Source of the DNA: Metellina segmentata
Taxonomy: Eukaryota; Arthropoda; Arachnida; Araneae; Tetragnathidae
Assembly (NCBI GenBank): GCA_947359465.1
Contig: OX375873.1
Span: forward strand, 90,355,978-90,419,977
DNA: 64,000 nucleotides
Direction: 5' to 3'
Part shown: positions 23,563-36,177 of the stretch, in pieces
Layout of the letters: each line of letters opens with the position of its first letter
Position numbering within the stretch: the stretch's first letter is position 1
Made by a program: the position numbers and the translations under genes
Notes under the pieces: model-generated
What the model was told of the DNA's origin: nothing
Seen by the model: the letters and a program-made list of their open reading frames with translations, nothing else
Databases searched by the model: none

Positions 23563-23700
23563 ACTAACATCGTGCTGGAGCAACACAAAGGACTTTTGAT
23601 TGCATCAATCCCAATGGGAAAAATCCGAGCACAACACCACATAATTTTGAACCATGGTCAGATGACGATACATTTGAGTTAGGCTGTACTTAGATACAGG
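23563..23700 (-). repeat. SINE-A 3' fragment, minus strand
   Basis: TAACATCGTGCTGGAGCAACACAAAGG, ACACCACATAATTTTGAACC and TCAGATGACG are the reverse complement of the family tail and middle block. The head is absent. Confidence 0.75.
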
Positions 23701-25448
23701 TTTAAGGCTGGTTTGGAACTAATTTTCGAACATAGTTTTATGCTTTTGGTATATCCCGGACTTAATAAAATAATACATGTATATCATAAAACTACCTATA
23801 TCATTTAACTATGCAAAAAATAGGGAGTATAATTTTTTTTTATGGCATGGCATAAAACTACTGTCGTTCCACTTTTTAAATCTTAAAAAAGTAACAACGA
23901 TCGATTTACGAATGTTTGCGACGAGAAGGTAAAAAACCCTCTTAACGAACATCAATATTCTAATTATAAGGGCCGATCGATTCACTCGTAATTGATCCTA
24001 TCACTCGTAATGTAATGGGAGAAATCTGTAATGCTTTATGGGAATTTCGCTGGTTGATCTTCTCCAGTTTTTGAACGGCATGTATTAACATTAAAATGAA
24101 ATCGGAAATAAGACTCTCCTTCGTTCTCTTTTCGGTCACGTACCATTCAGTTGTTAGGTTCGTGCCATTTTGTGTGTTTGGGCTAAAGCCAAGGTTCACT
24201 ACCAGGGTGAGAAACGTAATGGTTTCGAGTGAATTAGCATGATGTATTCATGAGGGAAACAGTGATAAAGAACTACGGTAAATGACGAGAAAAAAAATCG
24301 ATACCTACTTGATAATTTTTATGTGTAGTCCAAACCCCCTACCCTAGATAAAGCGGATTGACTAGACACTTTTTTTTTCAGACTTTCACATGTTATTGGT
24401 AATATAAAAGGTGAGGTAATATTAAAATACATAAGATTAAGGGTATAAAAGTATAGTTTTGTATATGTTTTAGGAATCAAGATATAAATTTATTGATTTA
24501 TATAAACAAAAACTGAAAGTCTTATGACGAAATATCATTCATTATAAACTCATTTGTCGTATTAAACACAGCAAAAAATTCACCTTGCTTAGATGTTGAG
24601 AATTTCTTTAAAAAAAATACATGAAATGGAACACATTATATAGAATGTATCTAAACTTATAGAAGTAATTAATTGATGGATTGCAAGAAATAAAAATATT
24701 TATGTAGAGTAATTGTAAAAAAAGAAGAAGTTTAACACAGGTGGCTCTTGGCAACGACATGATTTGAATTTGGTTGCAATAGAGTCAAATTCTTTACTTT
24801 AGTTACGTTTTCAAAGTTATTTTATATTCATTAAGAATAAAATTGAAGCAAAAGGTACTGTCTTTTATGCAAGTAGTTTTTGCCAATTTTGCGTACATGC
24901 AAACTTGTTTTGAAACTGCATAACAGCATTTAGTTTACTTTTACTGGCGTTTATTCCCGTTTCCAATAAAATTCATGGAGAAAACTCAACTCGGGCATAT
25001 TGATACACAGTTAAATTTATAATATCTACTTCAATTTATTTCCATTCCATTGTTCAAAGATCATTTGGCATTTTCTGATGCCAAAGCTATATTCGCACAT
25101 ATTTTCTTTTCTGCAGTGATTTCTATTTTCCTCATTTTTCTAAATGTTTTTGCAATCAAATTTCTGAAGAATTTCATAACAGTGGCTAGCTTATCCGTGT
25201 AGTTTTAACAATACTATGCAGCTCCACAGCTCAAATCAAGCATATTTAAAGTTAACGCTAAAATTGGTAAATAAATCCCGTAATGGTCGTTTTTGTACTG
25301 TTTTTTTTTCATTGTTGTCATTCAATAATAAACAAATAACGTCAGTTGTATGCCACGTACATTAGATAGACCGTTGTATAGATCCAGTGCGACGTCAATT
25401 AAAAAACACTAAATGCCACGAATTAGTGAAATATGTAGGTAGGTATTC
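23701..25448. other. Non-coding stretch
   Basis: AT-rich; nothing recognised. Confidence 0.45.
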
Positions 25449-25520
25449 AATTTAACGCCGCACTGAAGCAACACCAACGGGATATTAGCAACGGTCAGGA
25501 ATCAAACCCGAGTCAAATAT
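25449..25520 (-). repeat. SINE-A tail fragment, minus strand
   Basis: TTTAACGCCGCACTGAAGCAACACCAACGG followed by ACGGTCAGGAATCAAACCCG is the inverted last 70 bases of the family. Confidence 0.7.
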
Positions 25521-25588
25521 ATAGAGCACTAGTAACAGGTTAGAACATATACTGTCATTGTTCGAGTGTTTTGTTGGCTTAGTTTAGC

Positions 25589-25896
25589 TTAACCGTCCAT
25601 ATGGTTTTGAGGAGATATATCGTCCATCAAGATCTGATCAATTTCAAATAGTAACCAGTAATCTCGTAATCACGATGTTGCCGATTTCCCCATGAAGGCA
25701 ACATCATGATCTGGTCAGTATCTTCATCAAAGAAATCACCAATTTCGCTAGATATCTCATCATCAAGAAGTTACTGAATTTTTACGATGACGAGATTCAG
25801 ATGTGGTGAGTTTTTTAATGACTAGATATCTCATCCATCATGATACGATCAGTTTTGCTATTGAGGAGATATCTCGTTGAGACAACCACCAGGAGT
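25589..25896. mobile_element. MITE-A copy, about 308 bp
   Basis: The left end is TTAACCGTCCATATGGTTTTGAGGAGATATATCGTCCATC. The right end is GAGATATCTCGTTGAGACAACCACCAGGAG; the final GGTTAA has decayed to TTCGAG. The interior carries several GATATCTCRTC and ATGATCTGGTCAG words, an early form of the array seen at 59.6-60.4 kb. Confidence 0.78.
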
Positions 25897-27690
25897 TCGA
25901 GCGTAATCCTTGTCAGTAACGTATCTTGTCCTTATATGTTCAAAAAACTAAAAAAGGAGTGAAAGCTGGTGATCACTTCAGCTGGAAGCTGAAGTTAGAG
26001 AACACACTCCATTTAAACAACACAAAAATAACATAATCACCTCCAAACAGTGGAATCGCCCGTTTTAGTGTTTCCACAGAGTTTTGTAGCGGAAGGAGCC
26101 ATAAAACAATGCGGGTAACTTACCCCTAAGTTCTCTTACGTGAGCTCTTTCCTGTAATCCTCTTAATTGCATGCGGGGAAAAAGTACCCATTGAACCATA
26201 GGAAAAGCCGATGGCACTTAACCCTTCAATTCCCCGAGGGTGAAATTAAGGTGTACACAGTCGTCTATGTATTCAAAGAGGAACGGGGAAATGGGTTCTT
26301 TGATATTGATTGCAGCAGCCTTGTAATTATGCGGTTCTGCCAACAGCTGATGGATTACTATTGCCTCCTTTGTTATTTTCATTGGAATTCGCATTAGTAA
26401 AAACATTTTCTTTTAAATATGTATGGTGCTGTCATATTTAAAAGGAAAGTAGTTTCGCGGTAGGGTTGTCTCACTGTATTGCACTATTGCCATAAGAAAA
26501 TCTCTTATAATATTTTTAGTTTCGATGATTTTCTCTGTTACTCTATGTGTAATTTGTTAATTGAATTGAATAGCATTTAATGAACATTGACTGACATAAA
26601 AAATTAAATGTAGTTGTATAAAAATCGGAAAATGTATATGTAAAGTGTGTGAAAATACATTTATTTGGTAAAAATTTATATGAAGCGCATTGCAAAAACA
26701 CCTATTCGGGAACAATGCACTGAAACTAACGCCAAGCTCAAGGTTGTACCGTCAACTAGATTTTGACGTTGCTGGGTTTCCACAAAGCACTTCCTAATCG
26801 TATAAACTGTTTTTCCAGAAAAAATGTAAAAATTAAATTGAGAGAATCGGTAATGACACATTTGTATCCCATGGTGTAGGATGCGTGGACTAGAACAACT
26901 GACTTCAGAACTTATTAGCCGCTTTCAGGCCTGAAACATGCGGATTTCTTTTATCAATTATGCAACGCCTTTTTTAACATACCATTCCAAGAAACCATCC
27001 TCTTCTTCAAACACAGGTTTCACTTCGCCGAACCATTGTTCTCAAACTTCAAAAGAAGTGTATTTGTGAAATGCATTTCATGTTAGCTACAACCCGCTAG
27101 GGGAAATAAGTAAGGTAGCGAAGTTAGTATTTGAAGTAACTTTTCCATCCGGCTGGCCTCCCAACGAGACTTTTTTTCTAGTCGGAAGTCTACTTACATC
27201 CTTTATTAAGTATTTATGCGCGAATACACACACAGCTCCAAGCTCTTATTTTCCTTTAAAATTCTCTTACATTAGTATCAAACATGAAGTAATGCAAACT
27301 GCAAAGCTGAGATCCACAGGCGATGTTGTATTTTCTTTCTCCCGGACTTTTTGAATTATACAGTAGCTTTTTTCTACAAGGCATCAGCCTCATTTGAAAC
27401 TTATTTTTTTTTGTGCTAAAAAAGTCCGAATAAAGAGTTGTCTTGCATATTTAAACGTACGTGAAGCAACAGTACCTCGCTGTGCATGCCATGCATTATG
27501 AAGTGGAAGTGTAATTGTAGTTACTGTTGAAAATGAAACCTGTCGTTCGGGCTCTAGGGATGTTTTACTTCGAGAATTGTTATTGTACGCATCTTTTGGA
27601 CTGCAGATCTTGCGTGCGTTATTTCCAACGAACTGTGTTTTGTATTTCACGCTGGTTCAATTTCTAAGGATTAAACTCAAATGAATCAAG
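25897..27690. other. Non-coding stretch
   Basis: The segment around 26100-26400 is somewhat GC-richer and open on both strands (76 codons plus, 62 codons minus) but lacks recognisable domains. TTAACCCTTC at 26219 has no inverted partner nearby. Nothing else recognised. Confidence 0.4.
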
Positions 27691-28240
27691 TGTATCAATG
27701 GTTTCAACGAGATATCTCGTCCATCAATACCTGACGTTTGCCCCGGGAACAGAAAGTGCGTCGCAGAGCAAAGTCTTTGCAGAACATGTTTTTCTTAATT
27801 TTATCAAAATTTTGGCAGGTTTTGTTTTTAATTATAAGAGTTACGAGTTATGCAGTGCGAAGCGCGCTCTTTGCCACACTTTTTTCTTTTCTAGCTACAG
27901 AACAACCACTATACACCGCCCAAATTACCACAAACACTTTATAAGTAACATATCTTCTATGTCAATGACAAAATATTTATTTTCAAAAGTTATCGGAATT
28001 GCAAATTCTGAAAGTATAAATTGGTTTTAAATGAAGTAAGTTAATTCATTTTTATTTTATGTTATAAATAGGTAATACATATTTAGTCGATAATTGTGTT
28101 TTACGTCTGTTTTTGATTTTACTGCAGTTTTCAAAATTCAGACAAAATGCCTGCAAAACAATTGCAATTGCTTGGAGTTGTGTTGCAGAACGAATATAAT
28201 TCAGCACCTGGGACGTTTGCTAATGACAAGATATCTCGTC
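27691..28240. mobile_element. MITE-A fragment interrupted by another insertion
   Basis: The left piece GGTTTCAACGAGATATCTCGTCCATCAA (27700-27730) and the right piece GCTAATGACAAGATATCTCGTCG (28219-28241) are adjacent parts of the family consensus. They are separated by a 471-bp insertion. Terminal TTAA repeats are not preserved. Confidence 0.65.
27742..28212. mobile_element. 471-bp insertion with 8-bp target duplication, class unassigned
   Basis: ACGTTTGC is present on both sides (27734-27741 and 28213-28220), inside a MITE-A whose sequence is otherwise continuous. The ends are weakly inverted (CCCGGGAACAG against CCCAGGTGCTG, 7 of 11). There is no coding sequence that I recognise. An 8-bp duplication fits hAT-, P- or Merlin-type non-autonomous elements. 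Confidence 0.65.
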
Positions 28241-29079
28241 GAAATGAAACGTAAAGATAAAACCATAAGGAGATTCAAGGAAAATGTTTTTGAAAAAAAA
28301 TGAGACAATTTAGTTATAGTATTTATTTCTTTTTAGCCGATCAATTAATTTAGTGGCCAGGGTGCTGATTGTTTGTATCCCCTGCATGAAAAGGTGGCCT
28401 CTATACAAACGGTTTTGCCTGGAAGGCATGGTAAGAAAGTGAATTGCCCCATGGTGCTCCAGGGTAACGCAAAGTGACTCACTAATACCCCCCTAATGGA
28501 AGTGTTTACATTTTCTTTTATGCACTGATTTCTATACGACAGATTCCTCATTATCTCCTGTCCTCCAAGTTGTAGGCGGCACAGGTTCGATTACTGTAAC
28601 TTACCCTCGGTGAGTGTTTCTTTCTTATGTGTCAGTGAAACTTTTTTGTGAGTGTATGTCTCTTACTTAACGTGGTCTGTTGTGTTTGGAGTAGCTTAAC
28701 CAAATGCAGCCAAAGTGCCATAAAACCTAACTAGTCTATTGCCTTCTATAATAAGAACGCTGAAGTATTTATGCTGATGAATAGACTCGTGAAGAATTTC
28801 AAAATCTTCCACGTAGTTTTGGAAATAGTATGCAGCTGTATAAAATAAAACTTATTTCACTTAATAAAATAAAACTTATTAAACTTATAACACTTAGCAA
28901 AAATAAAACTTATTTCAACTAAGTGGCAAAATTAGCGCATGAACCTAGCAACGAGTGATCTTATATTGTTCACATCTGAGTCATTCGCCAATCTATGAAA
29001 TAATGTCATTTTTTTTCTGCCGTATACGTTGGAGAAAAGTAGTGTAAAATGATAAAACTCTCCAAACTGTTACACGACT
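28241..29079. other. Non-coding stretch with small repeats
   Basis: Includes GTTGTAGGCGGCACAGGTTCGATTACTG at about 28569-28596. Nearly the same word is at 48607-48634 (GGTTCCATTCC there); it resembles the T-arm/B-box of a tRNA gene or SINE. AAAATAAAACTTATT recurs about three times at 28838-28921. Confidence 0.5.
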
Positions 29080-29218
29080 GTTTGAGGCTGATTTAATCCG
29101 ACAGATTAAACGTGGACAAGTTCCCACATTCACGACTATCTTCATTTGGATCGAGTTTTGAAATCTCAACTCTCCGGTTGGTAATACGAGATTCTTCTAA
29201 CCAGGTTACCGTGGTTCA
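29080..29218 (-). repeat. SINE-A 5' half, minus strand
   Basis: Reading the minus strand: CGGTAACCTGGTTAGAAGAA, TTACCAACCGGAGAGTTGAG, a decayed B box, then GATCCAAATGAAGATAGTCG and the GTTTAATCTGTCG block. The 3' half is absent. Confidence 0.75.
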
Positions 29219-30461
29219 TCAAATCAGTTAAGTAAACGTAATTTGGGTAAATAATTTGACAATTTAGATATATTTATATTATTATTCTTTTGAATAGCAA
29301 TATTCAGAATACATATGTAAGTCTCTTCCTCCTAAGTGCAGTCGTAGGTATACAATTCCAATTTCAAAAATATTTTATATTTGTTTCAAACATACTGTAG
29401 CTATAAAACTTTATGATTATTCAGAGGAATGTGATAATTTTTTTTTTGTTGGTAATTCAAATGTTTTCTTACAGGTAATTTGGTAATTTGTAATTAACGT
29501 CGTACTAAAGCAACACAACGTTTCCTTTGAGTGAAACACAATAGGAACTAATTTCAATAATTAAAGTGGAGGATTTCTTTTTGTAAAAATAAACTAAATG
29601 TATGCATTTGTGAGGTTGCATCAAAAACTTTACTTCAACTAACATATTCTGTTTTGCGGTTGTGACTCTCATGAGAGACTGAAGACAGTTGCCATCCGAC
29701 GAACAAACAAGACTTTTAGCAGCTGTTTGAAGAACTTCATTATGAGCGAAGATGATAGACAGCTGCTGTCCATAGGGAGAACCCCCACGACGTCTTCTAG
29801 ATATGAGGTTGCTGCCGGAATGCTACAATAATGAGCTTTCAGAAAGCTATTGTTTGTAGTTAAAAACTTTCAACTCAAGAAAAACAAAACAAAAAAAAAA
29901 TAAACGCTTTAACACACAAAAATAGAATACCAACATGAAACTTTTTATTGGAATTTAGTAATTTAAGAAAAATGTAACATTTTTTTGGATAGTTCAAGTC
30001 TTTCTTCATTACTTTCAGCCATTCCGTGGGATAATTAATTTCAAATGAAAATGCACTATCATAATAAAGGTTCTGCATTTTCGAATAAAAGAGTATAACA
30101 AAAGTCCGGAGAATTGTAATTGGTGTTTCTGCGGTGACCTGAAACTTGTTAACCTGTTTCATATCAGACCTGATTCTGCTGCGCAATTTGTGCGAGGATT
30201 TCAGAACTAAACAACTTGTTCATGCTCGAAGAAGTGAACTAAAAAAAAAAACTTCTGGCCAGGCTAAATAAAGTTTTGCTTAAAGGAAGATAAAAGCTCA
30301 AACGGATTGACTTTGTTGACGATTACTTATGAATTTTAAAAATTAAGGACTTTAGATCTTTAGTCAATGATTGGTTAAGATGAAGCGGAATCATCGAAAA
30401 GGCCAAAGTCTACACTAGTCTCTTGAGTCAATGAAAAAGTTCGTGAAATTTTTGAGCCTTG
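29219..30461. other. Non-coding stretch with one SINE-A tail fragment
   Basis: TAATTAACGTCGTACTAAAGCAACACAACG at 29491-29520 is an isolated inverted SINE-A tail. A frame around 29640-29830 shows no recognisable motif. The rest is AT-rich. Confidence 0.5.
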
Positions 30462-30765
30462 CTTGTCCGATTGAAAGAGTAGCGAATAATCAGACAGGGG
30501 GTAGCGAGTTTGAAACTCAACCCAACCAAAGACCATCATGTACGCGGGGGCTGATGCACGTAAAATCTGTCTTGGCATTAAACGTCTTCATGATGGAGTG
30601 GCGTGGAAGCTTGGAGAGTGGAATGCCATCTCGGATGTTCACTTCGGCATCTAAGCGTTGTTGAAAATTACGAGGTGTTGTCCTCGGATCTTTCCGTTTG
30701 GGGTAATCCAGTACCATTACCAATAGCAGTTGCATTGCTTCAGTGCAAAGTTAATTCATCTATCC
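30462..30765 (+). repeat. SINE-A copy, near full length
   Basis: The head is TTGTCCGATTGAAAGAGTAGC with B-box-like CGAGTTTGAAACTC. It is followed by CCAACCAAAGACCATCATG, GCGGGGGCTGATGCACG, GTGGAAGCTTGGAGAGTGG, AAAATTACGAGGTGTTGTCC and a tail through CATTGCTTCAGTGCAAAGTTAATT. Several overlapping short frames here are repeat shadows. Confidence 0.87.
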
Positions 30766-31910
30766 AACTCAGAAATCTTTTCATTTCAACTCGATAACTA
30801 GTTATAGTATGTGCGATTCAATTATTTTCTTCTTTCAGTAGTTTGTTTTCACGAATGTTTCTTCAAGGTGATTCTTCTGTCACATTTAATGTTTCAACTA
30901 TGGTCAACTAAAAGAATCTTTGCGGAACCGATGAAGGGTTTCTCCTATCTACCCCATTCTTGAATCTGAGTAAACGTCCTGTTTTGCTGGAACGGCCTTT
31001 AAGGTGCAGTGTAAGCTATTTCCGATACCTTCGCGTTAGGTTGTCGTGGAAGGGAAGGCGATACTATTTTCCAAAGCTTAAAAGGGGCGAGTTTTACTGA
31101 AAAGAACAAAAGATTGTCACAGGGGGAGAGAGAGAAGACTGGAGGGAAAGACTGGAGAAAGAGACAACCACGGGAACGCACGACTTCGCTTGGGGTTATA
31201 AATCTTCTTCGCAAATCCCGTCGCTCCCATAGGACATTCGAAATCTCTGGATGAAAAAAGAAAAAAGTTGCAAAATGTTGGAAAAAAATTCGAGCTGGAG
31301 CCAAAACTTATTCTTCCACTTCGCATTTATATATCACGGGGCGAGTTTATTATTACGTTTTCTTCTTCAGATTAAAATAACAAACAAAAAAAAAATCCAA
31401 ATATTTTCCTTTTTCTAAGCACCGGGCCCGATCTTAAAAACAGGAAGGAAAAGATGGAGCTAGGGAAATCTGCCTTTCTTAAGCGGCTTTATTTCATCCT
31501 TTTAGAATGTCCCTTTTTTTTATGTACTTTTAGCCTGAAGTATCTCTGAGCGCGATCTCTGTGCTGGGAGGAGGCCTGTAAATATTTTAGCAGCTGAAAA
31601 AGGGAGAAAAATGAGAAGAGAATAGGTTAATCTTTCAGTGTATAGAAGGGGAATAAGTTTATAAGGACTTTTTGTGATGTTAATGCCTTGTGTCAGGGCG
31701 GAAATACGTAATCTGTTTAAGCGTAATCGTGAAATCGTCACATCCGATCTGAGATCTAAACCCATTTTTTACAGTCTGGTATATTTTTAGAAGATGTATA
31801 AACTCGCTTTGCTCACTTCAATTTTAGAGTAGTGAAAAAGTACGCCAAAGGTTATTATTTATAATTTAAAAATTAGCGTGAGGACTATTTTCTTTAATTT
31901 TCAAATACAG
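30766..31910. other. Non-coding stretch
   Basis: Locally GC-richer around 31000-31350, where several overlapping frames lack domains. No transposon ends recognised. Confidence 0.4.
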
Positions 31911-32061
31911 TTAACCCTCTCCGGGTGATTACAGCTTGATATCTTGTTCATCAAGATCTGAACAGTTTTCGTGTGAGTACGAGATAACTCGTCGATCAAG
32001 ATTTGTTCGGTTTTCTTCTAATTATGATATACCTGGTCACGACAACCACAAGGAGGGTTAA
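31911..32061. mobile_element. MITE-A copy, compact and well bounded (151 bp)
   Basis: TTAA at 31911-31914 and 32058-32061 bounds ends CCCTCTCCGGGTGATTAC and, inverted, CCCTCCTTGTGGTTGTCG. The interior has TTCATCAAGATCTGAACAG, GAGATAACTCGTCGATCAAG and related words. TTAA plus CCCT ends is the piggyBac signature. This is the best short reference copy in the window. Confidence 0.82.
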
Positions 32062-33217
32062 TGTTTTATGTCAACGAACTGAGATTGAATTTATTCTTCA
32101 TATCATAGAGACTAAGATGAAGGTTTTCAGAGTATGCAAACAAACCACCGGAAGACGATTTTACTTTTGGTTATCCAATGCTCTTGGTTGCCTTGAAATA
32201 TATCTAAGTGACGTCCATTTCGGAATACTTCCAGGAAATACAGTCCACTATGAAAATTCTAGCGCCATCTGTATTTAATTTTACAGAAAAGGCTGCTCAT
32301 ACATAGTTCATTACATGAGAAATTATTCTCTTCCTTGTTCTATCTTTCATTTAATTTTATTGCCTTAAATTTTACTGTACACAGTTTATTTTTTCACATT
32401 AAGCTTTCAAGTCTATTTAGTTATTAGCTTTAAAGTAAAATAAATTTAGTTCATGATTTCTGATTTGATTTATTCTTACACTAGTTTTTGATATGCGCTT
32501 TGTTTCCATTGCATTTTAAATTTAATAAACGGTAAATGCAAAAAAGGATTTTTCGAGTTCGAAGAGCAAATGAGGAATTTCCAAATTACGATACTATAAT
32601 GTTCCCCTCCCTGAAATCAAAGTTTGGTGGTAAGCTCTTCATATCGAAATACTTTCCTTCTAACGCAAGGCTCGTCAAAAGCTGCCTTTGTCAGAGTTTT
32701 TATATAAGCATAATGCCAAGCTATTTCTGAGGCTCCTTAGATATTATGATTGGTAGCTAGCTTATGCCGGTTCCGAATTACCTCAGCCATGCCGTCTCAA
32801 TGAATATCATACAGTAAAACGAATAGATGTAAAAAAATCAAATATTCTCGATTTAATAGTTCCAAAAGATGTAACTAAGGAGAAAGACTGGAACTCTTTG
32901 CTAATGTCTCAGTTATCACATGATCCACTAAGAGCTGTAGGAGTTGCTTGTATTCGTGATCTCACGACTACCTGAAAAATTATCTCTACAGAATGGTTGG
33001 TAAATCTCCAACTTGCATTCTGCGTGGCCCTTTAGATATGATGGGAAATCCCCTCAATAGTTACACGGATCTTTCTGTCTTCTCATATAATATTGCTGTT
33101 AGAGTTCTATATTTTATTTCTGTTTTAAGGATATTGAATTTAAAGACTTATGATGAAAAAAGTAACTTTTCTGACTTAGAATAAAAGATAAAATATTATA
33201 GCTACCAACACACATAA
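32062..33217. other. Non-coding stretch
   Basis: AT-rich; short frames without motifs. Confidence 0.4.
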
Positions 33218-33338
33218 TACAGAGTGTCTTAAAAGTTTCCGTACTGACGATTCGTGGATTTACTATACAAAAACAACAAACATTAAAACAATAATTTTTA
33301 TGCAAATGGTAAAAAGCCCTTTTAGCATAACGTAGAAA

Positions 33339-33860
33339 AAAAATTTGAACTTACATTTATAATAAAACAGAATATAAAAGCGTGAATATGAATATGAACA
33401 AGGTGGGTAAAAATTTCTTATGAGTCGATCGCCAAAAAGGTTTTTTCAAAAAAATTTTCCACAGACAGTAACATTAAAAATAATTAATGATTTTTTTCAT
33501 CTTTTTTAGTAGAAAAAAAATTTGAACCTACATTTATAATAAATGTTCAAAAAGTCAACTCTTTTCATGGAGGCAAAGCTAAAGTCGTTAACACATATTT
33601 TGAGAAACGCGTTTCAAGATGCTGGGAGTGACTTCTTGGATCCTTTGAGTAATGTTCATTTTCATATCATCTACTGCTTGGGGATTATCTTCATAAACTT
33701 TAAAGATCACCACAGAAAAAAAGACTGGATGATCAGATCAGGAGAACAAGGTGGGTAAACATTTCTTAAGATGAGTCGATCGCCAAAAAGGTTTTTTCAA
33801 AAAATTTTCTACAGACAGTAACATTAAAAATAATTAATGATTTTTTTCATCTTTTTTAGT
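33339..33860. repeat. Imperfect tandem duplication, second copy holding transposase C-terminus
   Basis: GTAGAAAAAAAATTTGAAC, CATTTATAATAAA and, later, AACAAGGTGGGTAAA through TTTTTTTCATCTTTTTTAG occur in both 33339-33509 and 33510-33860. The second copy has about 180 extra bases encoding the transposase C-terminus. The first copy has instead a 30-base spacer. Confidence 0.88.
33540..33735 (-). pseudogene. Mariner-like transposase, C-terminal fragment
   Basis: The minus strand reads KVYEDNPQAVDDMKMNITQ, then RIQEVTPSILKRVSQN, then decays through in-frame stops to a final LFEH, the usual last residues of this transposase type (normally ...GGHFEH). The catalytic block is not present in this piece. 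It belongs with the N-terminal fragment at 36178-36636. Confidence 0.75.
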
Positions 33861-35064
33861 TATTTCAAGTGATTTATATTTCTTGGATAATTGGAAACAA
33901 AAGTTACTATGGAAATGACCATCAGTCTCATTGTTGAATTTTAATAATTGTTTTTGTAGCTAAACCTAAAAAAAAAACCATAAAAATTCTAAAAATTTTA
34001 ACTATGATATTTTTTTAAACAATTACTAGAATTTTCAGACCTAAATCCATACTAACTTTTATAGCACATATATATGAAATTATCGACCAAATATTTCTAG
34101 ACTGTATCTTGTACAGAAAAAAGCCTTAGGGATTTGAAAACACTTGCATCCACAAAAATAAAAGACTGAGAAAAATACATTTTACGTTTTTGAAGTCATA
34201 AAACAAAAACTAATGCTTGTAGAGCTCTAATTTTTTAATGTTATTTACCAACCTATGAAATGCAATAAGACACTAATTTAACTCAATGTGATTGAATATA
34301 TTTTTTTTAGTTCAAAATATTATGTTTTCATATGATGAAAAACATCTTTTACGGCAGCGACAAATTATTTATCTTAATACTAACTTAATATTTTCAATTA
34401 AAAATGTTTACAAAATTTTGATGATAATATATTATATATAACAATCGTAACCAAATATTGGTTTTGAAAAAGACCTTTTTATCAATATTGGTTAGTTATT
34501 AATGATACTCCGAAGAGAACGCAGAACATGAACTAACAGATACGATTTTAATAGTGAAAGTTGAAGATAGTAACTATTTCACCTAAGTATTGATTTTATT
34601 CAAAAATATTTTTAATTAATTGTAAGAATGTAAAAATACATCAAAACAAAAACAAATTTAACCACTACCCCCCTGTGCTGTAAAATTTTGTCACTGATAA
34701 CACTCAGAAAATTTCAAATATTTAAAAAACTAATTGGATATCAGATCTAGAATTTTGAGTCAAGCTTCTCAACTGTATGGGCTTTCGAAAAATGCAAAAA
34801 CATATTTTCGATATTTTTGTCATTTTTAGGGTAATGTGTAGCATTAAACAAATATAGTGAAACTTGAAAGTAGCATTGATCATGAGGTGAACTTCCAGGA
34901 ATGCATAAGAATAAATCATTCAAACATTTACTGAACAAAGAATCTATTTAGTGTGTAAATAACAGAAAATTACAAATTTAAAAATTAAAAAAAAAACTAA
35001 AAATTAAAATCTAAAAATTGAAAAATGCAAACTTGGGTACAAAAACAAACACACATTACATTTC

Positions 35065-35674
35065 TTACACATTAACAGTGTATTCAAATTTGAAAATTTC
35101 CTTACGGTCTTCTTTGCTACAGGTTAGAGTAGGCAAAATTGCTTTGACATGGTCTTTGGTAACACAGAATTAGTCTTTTTGAACCAAAGCGAATTTAGTA
35201 TATGTATTATCGATGCATTTGAGTCCGTTGATCTCAAACTCCTCTCCTAAAACAACATCCACCCTTCATACATACGAAAAATGGATTTCCATTCTCTCCC
35301 ACCCCCTCAACAAGTACAAACGTAGTCGTTTCAATGTCTTCCATGAATGGCTCCAAAATATTTAACTTCCCCTACAAGCTAGTCTTCTATATTTTCTTTG
35401 AATGTTTGGAGAACTTCAAACTCTTCACCGTCAATGTTAGTCAATTCTTTCAATGGTTCCTCATCCTCGCTGTCCTCGAGTTCTGCTTTCCTCGCATTTG
35501 CTTCTTTCTTGGTTTCTTGCTTACTTCTGGCTCTTTCACTATCTTCTTACCAGGCTTCCTTTTGTTCTTTTTCTCTTCTGCCTCCTTCAAGTGTGACAGT
35601 ACTTGGTCAGTTGTAAGAACTTCACCATATATGTGAAATTTTATTAAATCCGTCTTCTTGCTCCCCAAGAACAC
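35065..35674 (-). pseudogene. Pogo/jerky-like transposase C-terminal remnant
   Basis: From about 35674 the minus strand reads GEVLTTDQVLSHLKEAEEKK and a lysine-rich tract, then an acidic segment (EDSEDEEPLKELTNIDGEEF). After frame changes comes FEINGLKCIDNTYTKFALV and TKDHVKAILPTLTCSKEDRK, ending at a stop at 35065-35067. A charged tail followed by a small beta-rich C-terminal region is what I associate with pogo/Tigger/jerky-like transposases, but I see no DDE block. At least two frameshifts and several stops are present. It sits inside the mariner-like element, so it inserted later. Confidence in the family is modest. Confidence 0.45.
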
Positions 35675-35775
35675 GAAAAATACAACTCAAACGTTCTAAA
35701 TATGATTAAATATACAATTACACAGGAAAACATATTGGTTTTACATCCAAATTGAACGAAACTATTGTCAAAGTT

Positions 35776-35825
35776 ATGTTTACAACTACCCCGTCCCTTG
35801 AAAAATATGGGGTTGTTGTAAACAT
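35776..35825. repeat. 17-bp inverted repeat, two transposon ends back to back
   Basis: ATGTTTACAACTACCCC (35776-35792) and GGGGTTGTTGTAAACAT (35809-35825) pair at 16 of 17 positions around a 16-base spacer. GGGGTARTTGTAAAC also occurs inverted at 36137-36151. The right arm and 36151 could bound a MITE of about 340 bp whose right edge lies where the mariner transposase frame is cut. Confidence 0.55.
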
Positions 35826-36177
35826 TCAACTCTAGGTGTATTAAAGTTCCCAGAAGCAAAAGTCAATGATTTTATGTTTGATAGAAACGTAACTGACCGT
35901 AGTAAAGAATTGGAACTACATGCCTTTCAATATATTATGGAGGGCAGCAGAAAATGCAGTACGCAAAAACTTTAAAACCCAAACTTTTCAACCATAAATT
36001 TTTCCACTAAAGATATTGCTATCAGCTGTGGTTCAAAGAAATACGGGATCACCATATTGCATCCTCAGGATTGCTACCTTTCATATTTCACAACTTTTTA
36101 GTTTCTCGTAATCCCATGTGGACGCTTGTATAGTTTGTTTACAATTACCCCACCTGACCCTAACTGCTTAATTGAAA

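Noticed and set aside
26219..26245. TTAACCCTTC as a second piggyBac-like end
   Set aside because: No matching inverted end or TTAA partner was found.
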